Shown piece after piece: positions 16,241-19,982 of a stretch of DNA of 19,982 nucleotides. The notes beneath the pieces are model-generated. The model was not told where the DNA came from, did no database searches, and was given only the letters and a program-made list of their open reading frames with translations. The first letter of the stretch is position 1; every line of letters starts with the position of its first letter. Made by a program: the position numbers and the translations under genes. The stretch is from JAVXAN01 sp036660495 (GTDB lineage: Bacteria; Bacillota_I; Bacilli_A; RF39; UBA660): NCBI GenBank assembly GCA_036660495.1, contig JAVXAN010000016.1, positions 1-19,982 on the forward strand, written 5' to 3'.

Positions 16241-16521
16241 TGATAATTAATAATAAAAAAATTGAAGAAATGTTAAAAAGTATTAATAAAGATTCACTAT
16301 CTTTAAAAAGCCGGGGAAATGGAATATATTTGTCTGATGATCAAATAAAGTCTTTAGAAAAATATAACATTAATTATAAAAATTATTCAAGTGTAAAGTC
16401 GCTTATTTTTGCTCTTGAAGAATGCATAAACGAGGAAAGTTTATATGGGGATGTATCAGAGCTGGAAAAGGTTGAAGAATTCCTTTGTGAGTACGATTAT
16501 TATAATAATACTAATAAATAA
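16240..16521 (+). CDS. Hypothetical protein, 93 aa, acidic and helical
   Basis: I do not recognise this protein. It is soluble, Asn-, Lys- and Glu-rich, and seems helical, with no signal or membrane segment. The C-terminal third (EECINEESLYGDVSELEKVE) is strongly acidic. Its ATG shares one base with the stop of the deacetylase gene, and GGTGA (16229-16233) provides the ribosome-binding site within that gene, so expression follows the deacetylase. A terminator closes the operon directly behind it. The tight coupling hints at a role connected with the surface enzyme, yet the product is evidently cytoplasmic. Confidence 0.7.
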   Translation: MIINNKKIEEMLKSINKDSLSLKSRGNGIYLSDDQIKSLEKYNINYKNYSSVKSLIFALEECINEESLYGDVSELEKVEEFLCEYDYYNNTNK

Positions 16522-16545
16522 AGTTTGAATAAAATCAAACTTTTT
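16521..16545 (+). terminator. Terminator of the deacetylase operon
   Basis: AAGTTTGA (16521-16528) and TCAAACTT (16535-16542) form a perfect 8-bp stem with an ATAAAA loop, followed by T to 16545. It starts at the stop codon of the 93-aa gene. Confidence 0.8.
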
Positions 16546-16680
16546 AAATTTATTAAAATTTAAAAAAGTGACTTTTAAAAATAAATGTTTTTTCATAAAA
16601 TCAAATAATCCTATATATTGTAAGAAAAAACCGTTTTTATGGTAAAAATAAAAAACAAAAAAAGTCAAAAAATCTAAAAG

Positions 16681-16692
16681 TGTAAATTTACA
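16681..16692. promoter_or_regulatory. Perfect 12-bp palindrome, possible operator
   Basis: TGTAAATTTACA lies about 86 nt upstream of the nrdD -35 element. The symmetry suggests a dimeric regulator, but I cannot name one. Confidence 0.35.
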
Positions 16693-16743
16693 ATTTTAAT
16701 TTTTAAGCTTTTCTTTGACGTATAAAGGCAAAACAAAAGTATG

Positions 16744-16757
16744 CAAACAATTGTTTG
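16744..16757. promoter_or_regulatory. Perfect 14-bp palindrome, possible operator
   Basis: CAAACAATTGTTTG ends 20 bp before the nrdD -35 element, where an activator would be expected to bind. It does not match the FNR, Rex or NrdR consensus. Confidence 0.4.
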
Positions 16758-16777
16758 AAAAAGCTTTTGAAAAAGTG

Positions 16778-16806
16778 TTGACTTTTATAAAAATTAACAC
16801 TAAAAT
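16778..16806 (+). promoter_or_regulatory. Promoter of the nrdD operon
   Basis: The -35 TTGACT (16778-16783), a 17-nt spacer and the -10 TAAAAT (16801-16806) fit a vegetative promoter with a good -35 and no extended -10. The leader is about 29 nt, and AAAGGA lies before ATG 16842. Confidence 0.7.
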
Positions 16807-16841
16807 GAAGTTATAAGATAAGGCAGAAAGGAATTAAGATT

Positions 16842-19151
16842 ATGATAGGCAACGAAGAGGTTTTTTCACACTTAAGTGTAGTAAAAAGAAATGGAAAAAA
16901 AGTAGCGTTTGATGGATCGAAAATAGCGCTTGCAATTAAAAAGGGGTTTGATAGTGTTATTACTCTAGAAGATGAGGAAAACGATAAGTATACTGAAAAA
17001 GACATGCAAAAGGTATATCAAGCTGTTATTAAAACTATTGAAAAAGAGTATAAAGAAGAAAACAATATTAAGATTGAAACAATTCAGGACATGATTGAGG
17101 ATGAGCTGAAAAAGCAAAGTTATGATGAGGTTTATAAATCTTTTTCTGAATATCGTGAACGAAGAAATCAGTCTAGGGAGATGTTCTTTGATGATAAAAA
17201 ACAGCATAAATTTTTAAAGACTCTTGAAGGATTAGGGTTAAAATCCGCTAACGAAGATGATACTAAAAGAGAAAATGCAAATGTGGATGGTGATACCGCT
17301 ATGGGAACGATGCTTCAGTATGGTAGTACCATCTCAAAGGAATTTGCTAAAGCATATTTAATGAAAAAAAAGTATGCAGATGCTCATGATGCGGGTGATA
17401 TTCATATTCATGATATGGATTTTGAAGCAATGGGAACAACAACTTGTATGCAAATTGATTTAGCAAAACTATTTAAGGGTGGTTTTTCAACAGGACATGG
17501 TCATTTAAGAGAACCAAACGATATAATGTCATACAGTGCTCTTGCTGCAATTGCCATTCAATCTGATCAAAATGATCAACATGGAGGTCAAAGTATTCCT
17601 GCTTTCGATTATTATTTAGCACCAGGCGTTCTTAAGACTTTTAAAAAACAATTTAAACAAACACTTAATGATTTTTTAGAATTAACTGGGTTTGATGCTT
17701 TTGTTAATATAGCTATGGTTATAAAAGAAATAGATAAGTTAAATAGTATTAAGTTTGATATAAAACTATTTGATAAGTTTAGTAAAGGTTCATTAGAGGT
17801 TAAAAAAATATTTAATACAGCATATGAAAAAGCTTTGATGAAGACAAATAGGATTACTTATCAAGCAATGGAAGCTTTTGTTCATAACTTGAATACCATG
17901 CATTCAAGAGCAGGAGCGCAAGTACCTTTTTCATCAATAAACTTTGGTACTGATACTTCACCTGAAGGAAGACTAATAATAGAAAACTATTTATTAGCAG
18001 TAGAATCAGGATTAGGCCATGGTGAAACGCCAATCTTTCCAATATCAATATTTAAAGTGAAAGAAGGGATTAATTATAATTTAGAAGATCCAAACTACGA
18101 TTTATTTAAATTATCTTGTAAAGTATCGGCAAAAAGATTGTTTCCTAACTTTTCTTTTCTTGACTCACCTTTTAATAAACAATATTTAAAAGAAGGAGAT
18201 TATTCAACGGAAGTTGGCTACATGGGCTGTCGTACTAGGGTTATTGGTAATGTTGTTGATCCAGATAAGGCGGTAACTCCAGGAAGAGGTAATTTATCCT
18301 TTACTACTATTAATTTACCAAGACTTGGAATTAAACATGGCGTTGTTTTAGGAAATAAAAAAGCTGATTTAGATGGTTTTTTTAAAGAGCTTGAAGAAGT
18401 AATGGAATTAGTAAAAGACCAATTATTAGAAAGGTTTGAAATCCAGTGTAAAAAGCATGTTTATAATTTCCCTTTCTTATTAGGACAAGGGATTTGGATG
18501 GGTTCAGAAAATTTGAAAGCTAATGATCATTTAAGAAGAATATTAAAACATGGTACTTTAAGTATTGGTTTTATTGGACTTGCAGAATGCTTGAAAGCTT
18601 TAATTAATGAGCATCATGGTGAAAGCGAAATAGCTCGTAAGTTAGGACTTAAAATAATTACTTTCATGAGAAAAAAATGTGATGAATATGCTGAAAAATA
18701 TAATCTTAACTTTACTTGTCTTGCTACTCCAGCTGAAGGCTTAAGTGGTAGGTTTACAAAGATAGATAAAGCTGTATATGGAAAAATCAAGGGAGTAACG
18801 GATCGTGAATATTATACTAATTCATTTCATATTCCGGTATATTATAATATTTCAATAGCAAATAAGATTAAATACGAAGCACCATACCATGAATTAACTA
18901 ATGCTGGTCATATTTCTTATATAGAACTAGATGGAGATGCAACTGAAAACATTGATGCATTTGAGGCTGTTATTAGGTTAATGAAAGAAAATAACATGGG
19001 ATATGTTGCTATAAACCATCCTGTTGATAGAGACCCAGTATGTGGGTATGTTGGTGTAATTAAAGATGTTTGTCCAGGATGTGGAAGAAAAGCTGGTGAG
19101 GGAATTAGTAAAGAAAAATTACGTGAACTAAACTATGATTGTAATGAATAA
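16842..19151 (+). CDS. nrdD: Anaerobic ribonucleoside-triphosphate reductase, large part without the glycyl-radical domain
   Basis: This 769-aa class III ribonucleotide reductase makes deoxynucleotides without oxygen. The N-terminus is an ATP-cone regulatory domain (LSVVKRNGKKVAFDGSKI, about 9-100). The barrel carries HDAGDIHIHDMDF, then the active-site cysteines Cys202 (TTTCMQIDL) and Cys463 (YMGCRTRV). The C-terminus has the zinc site, with Cys734, Cys744, Cys747 and Cys767. The chain ends three residues later. The radical segment that normally follows, an RxxGYL loop near the C-terminus, is missing; it is encoded by the next ORF at 19169. TAA at 19149-19151 is a true stop, and the next ORF lies in another frame. 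Without that partner this protein should be inactive. Confidence 0.94.
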   Translation: MIGNEEVFSHLSVVKRNGKKVAFDGSKIALAIKKGFDSVITLEDEENDKYTEKDMQKVYQAVIKTIEKEYKEENNIKIETIQDMIEDELKKQSYDEVYKSFSEYRERRNQSREMFFDDKKQHKFLKTLEGLGLKSANEDDTKRENANVDGDTAMGTMLQYGSTISKEFAKAYLMKKKYADAHDAGDIHIHDMDFEAMGTTTCMQIDLAKLFKGGFSTGHGHLREPNDIMSYSALAAIAIQSDQNDQHGGQSIPAFDYYLAPGVLKTFKKQFKQTLNDFLELTGFDAFVNIAMVIKEIDKLNSIKFDIKLFDKFSKGSLEVKKIFNTAYEKALMKTNRITYQAMEAFVHNLNTMHSRAGAQVPFSSINFGTDTSPEGRLIIENYLLAVESGLGHGETPIFPISIFKVKEGINYNLEDPNYDLFKLSCKVSAKRLFPNFSFLDSPFNKQYLKEGDYSTEVGYMGCRTRVIGNVVDPDKAVTPGRGNLSFTTINLPRLGIKHGVVLGNKKADLDGFFKELEEVMELVKDQLLERFEIQCKKHVYNFPFLLGQGIWMGSENLKANDHLRRILKHGTLSIGFIGLAECLKALINEHHGESEIARKLGLKIITFMRKKCDEYAEKYNLNFTCLATPAEGLSGRFTKIDKAVYGKIKGVTDREYYTNSFHIPVYYNISIANKIKYEAPYHELTNAGHISYIELDGDATENIDAFEAVIRLMKENNMGYVAINHPVDRDPVCGYVGVIKDVCPGCGRKAGEGISKEKLRELNYDCNE

Positions 19152-19168
19152 GAGAAAGGAGAAAACGA

Positions 19169-19339
19169 ATGACAGAAGATAAAAAAACAATTGGTGATGG
19201 GGTAGGATTTGAGAGAATTAGAAGAATCACTGGATATTTAGTTGGAACAACAGATCGTTTCAATAATGGTAAAAAAGCAGAAGAACAAGATCGAGTAAAG
19301 CACAGTGGACTAAAAGATCTTTGTAAAGTTACAAAATGA
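19169..19339 (+). CDS. Stand-alone glycyl-radical domain of anaerobic ribonucleotide reductase
   Basis: This 56-aa protein is the C-terminal radical module of NrdD. FERIRRITGYLVGTTDRFNN (14-33) and KKAEEQDRVKH (35-45) align with the E. coli NrdD tail, which carries RRVCGYLG, FNAGKQEE and RVKH. Gly22 corresponds to the E. coli radical-bearing Gly681. The start is strongly supported: AAAGGAG (19155-19161) is spaced seven bases from the ATG, while the frame is closed upstream by TGA at 19145-19147. It lies 17 nt after the nrdD stop and overlaps nrdG by ATGA. It most likely docks onto the large protein and receives the radical from NrdG. A sequencing or assembly error is the main alternative, but the separate ribosome-binding site argues against it. 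Confidence 0.88.
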   Translation: MTEDKKTIGDGVGFERIRRITGYLVGTTDRFNNGKKAEEQDRVKHSGLKDLCKVTK

Positions 19340-19881
19340 AGATTCGTTTAGCGTCTCCACTTCAACCGGATAGTATTGTTGATGGTAAAGGAATTAGAGC
19401 GGTAATTTGGACACAAGGATGTATTCATAACTGTTTAGGATGTCATAATCCAGAAACTCATGATCCAAATGGAGGTATGGAGTATGATACAAACGAAATT
19501 AAAAAACAGTTAAAAGAATTAACCTTTGAAGATGGCATAACTTTATCAGGAGGAGATCCATTTAATCAAGTAGATGCATGTTTAGATATTGCAAAATATG
19601 CAAGGACAATTGGGCTAAGTGTATGGTGTTATACTGGATTTACTTTTGAACAGTTACTAAAAATGGCTAATATGAAATCAAATATTATGGAGTTTTTAAA
19701 TTATATAGATGTATTAGTAGATGGTAAGTTTGAAGTTAATAAGAAAAGCTTTGAATGTAAATGGCGAGGTTCAACTAACCAAAGACTAATTGATGTTTAT
19801 AAGAGCTTAAAATTCAAAAAAACGGTGTTATATGAAACAGAGAAAAAGCCTGTTGCTAAAAAACAAATAGTATATATATAA
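19336..19881 (+). CDS. nrdG: Anaerobic ribonucleotide reductase activating protein
   Basis: This 181-aa radical-SAM enzyme uses S-adenosylmethionine and a [4Fe-4S] cluster to create the glycyl radical on the reductase. The cluster motif CX3CX2C is Cys29, Cys33 and Cys36 in GCIHNCLGCHNPE; the SAM-binding GGE-type motif appears as LSGGDP near residue 73. Length is typical (about 155-185 aa). Its ATG overlaps the stop of the 56-aa radical gene by 4 nt, and no good Shine-Dalgarno sequence precedes it, so translation probably depends on coupling to that small ORF. The C-terminus after about residue 160 is Lys-rich. A strong terminator follows directly. Confidence 0.95.
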   Translation: MKIRLASPLQPDSIVDGKGIRAVIWTQGCIHNCLGCHNPETHDPNGGMEYDTNEIKKQLKELTFEDGITLSGGDPFNQVDACLDIAKYARTIGLSVWCYTGFTFEQLLKMANMKSNIMEFLNYIDVLVDGKFEVNKKSFECKWRGSTNQRLIDVYKSLKFKKTVLYETEKKPVAKKQIVYI

Positions 19882-19914
19882 AAAGCAACCACATGTTAAA
19901 GTGGTTGCTTTTTT
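19881..19914 (+). terminator. Strong rho-independent terminator after nrdG
   Basis: AAAAGCAACCAC (19881-19892) and GTGGTTGCTTTT (19901-19912) form a 12-bp perfect stem with an 8-nt loop and a T tract. It starts at the last base of the nrdG stop. The remaining 68 bp hold only an ATTTTCA/TGAAAAT inverted repeat (19955-19979) and no recognisable gene. Confidence 0.9.
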
Positions 19915-19982
19915 ATATATTAAAGAAAATCAGTTAGTGTAAAGAGTTTTGGGGATTTTCAATAAAAGAAAGTGAAAATTGA

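Larger units (their letters stand above)
16546..16841. other. Long AT-rich regulatory region upstream of nrdD
   Basis: About 296 bp hold no convincing ORF and are the longest gene-free stretch in the window. Next to the terminator is a small dyad, AAAAGT-G-ACTTTT (16564-16576). Further on are two perfect palindromes (16681-16692 and 16744-16757), a repeated TTGAAAAAG-type element around 16754-16775, and the nrdD promoter. A-tracts are frequent, so the DNA may be bent. I saw no NrdR-box-like pair of sites. Confidence 0.5.

Noticed and set aside
16715..16743. Second nrdD promoter with TTGACG
   Set aside because: The hexamer 17 nt downstream (AGTATG) is a poor -10, and the TTGACT/TAAAAT pair closer to the gene is clearly better.
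16546..16841. NrdR boxes upstream of nrdD
   Set aside because: I looked for two ACACnATAT-type palindromes at helical spacing and found none; the palindromes present differ from that consensus.
19030..19060. CGYVG in the large NrdD protein as the radical site
   Set aside because: It resembles the E. coli CGYLG motif, but it belongs to the zinc site: the cysteines at 734, 744, 747 and 767 fit the zinc pattern, and the true RITGYLVG loop follows in the next ORF.
19145..19171. Programmed frameshift joining nrdD to the radical ORF
   Set aside because: No classical slippery heptamer or convincing stimulatory hairpin is present, while a proper ribosome-binding site and ATG exist. Kept only as an alternative in the findings.
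19913..19982. Start of another gene at the window end
   Set aside because: No start codon with a ribosome-binding site or coding pattern is seen; only a short inverted repeat.

Overview
The window is AT-rich (by eye roughly 30% G+C) and densely coded. It looks like the chromosome of an anaerobic, low-GC Firmicutes/Bacilli relative, possibly one of the gut lineages near Erysipelotrichia or RF39; that placement is inference. TGA acts as a stop codon (for example the HD-domain gene's upstream neighbour and the gene before nrdG), so this is the standard bacterial code and not the Mycoplasma code. Strict Shine-Dalgarno sites, an anaerobic class III ribonucleotide reductase, a phosphoketolase and a NodB-type polysaccharide deacetylase fit an anaerobic, fermenting, Gram-positive-type cell.

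Layout. 1-117: tail of an ORF cut by the window edge. 325-1430 (+): histidine phosphatase and HD-domain hydrolase, overlapping by 4 nt. 1729-4921 (+): two-gene MacB/FtsX-type ABC exporter. 4952-6793 (-): GntR/YtrA-type regulator, ABC ATPase and ABC-2-type permease, convergent with the previous operon and sharing with it a perfect bidirectional terminator. 6863-7471 (-) and 7642-9177 (+): divergent PAP2-type phosphatase and cardiolipin synthase. 9253-10011 (+): YwaF-type membrane protein. 10062-12368 (+): phosphoketolase. 12443-14769 (+): operon of an unknown 123-aa protein, a FabG-like dehydrogenase and a methionine-gamma-lyase-family PLP enzyme. 14831-16521 (+): membrane-anchored polysaccharide deacetylase with Ig-like domains, and an unknown 93-aa protein. 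16842-19881 (+): nrdD, a separate 56-aa glycyl-radical protein, and nrdG, closed by a strong terminator.

The main discovery candidate is the class III ribonucleotide reductase. The 769-aa NrdD stops just after its four-cysteine zinc site. The glycyl-radical segment (RITGYLVG, then the RFNNGKKAEEQDRVKH tail) is on its own 56-aa ORF, in another reading frame, with its own strong ribosome-binding site, and overlapping nrdG by ATGA. The sequence therefore encodes a three-part enzyme: catalytic barrel, radical-bearing small subunit, and activase.

Regulation is unusually easy to read. Eight of ten recognisable promoters carry the extended -10 form TGN followed by TATAAT or a one-base variant. Several leaders are only about 13-30 nt long. 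Candidate operators are a palindrome over the gntR start point and two perfect palindromes upstream of nrdD. I saw no tRNA, rRNA, CRISPR array or intact mobile element.
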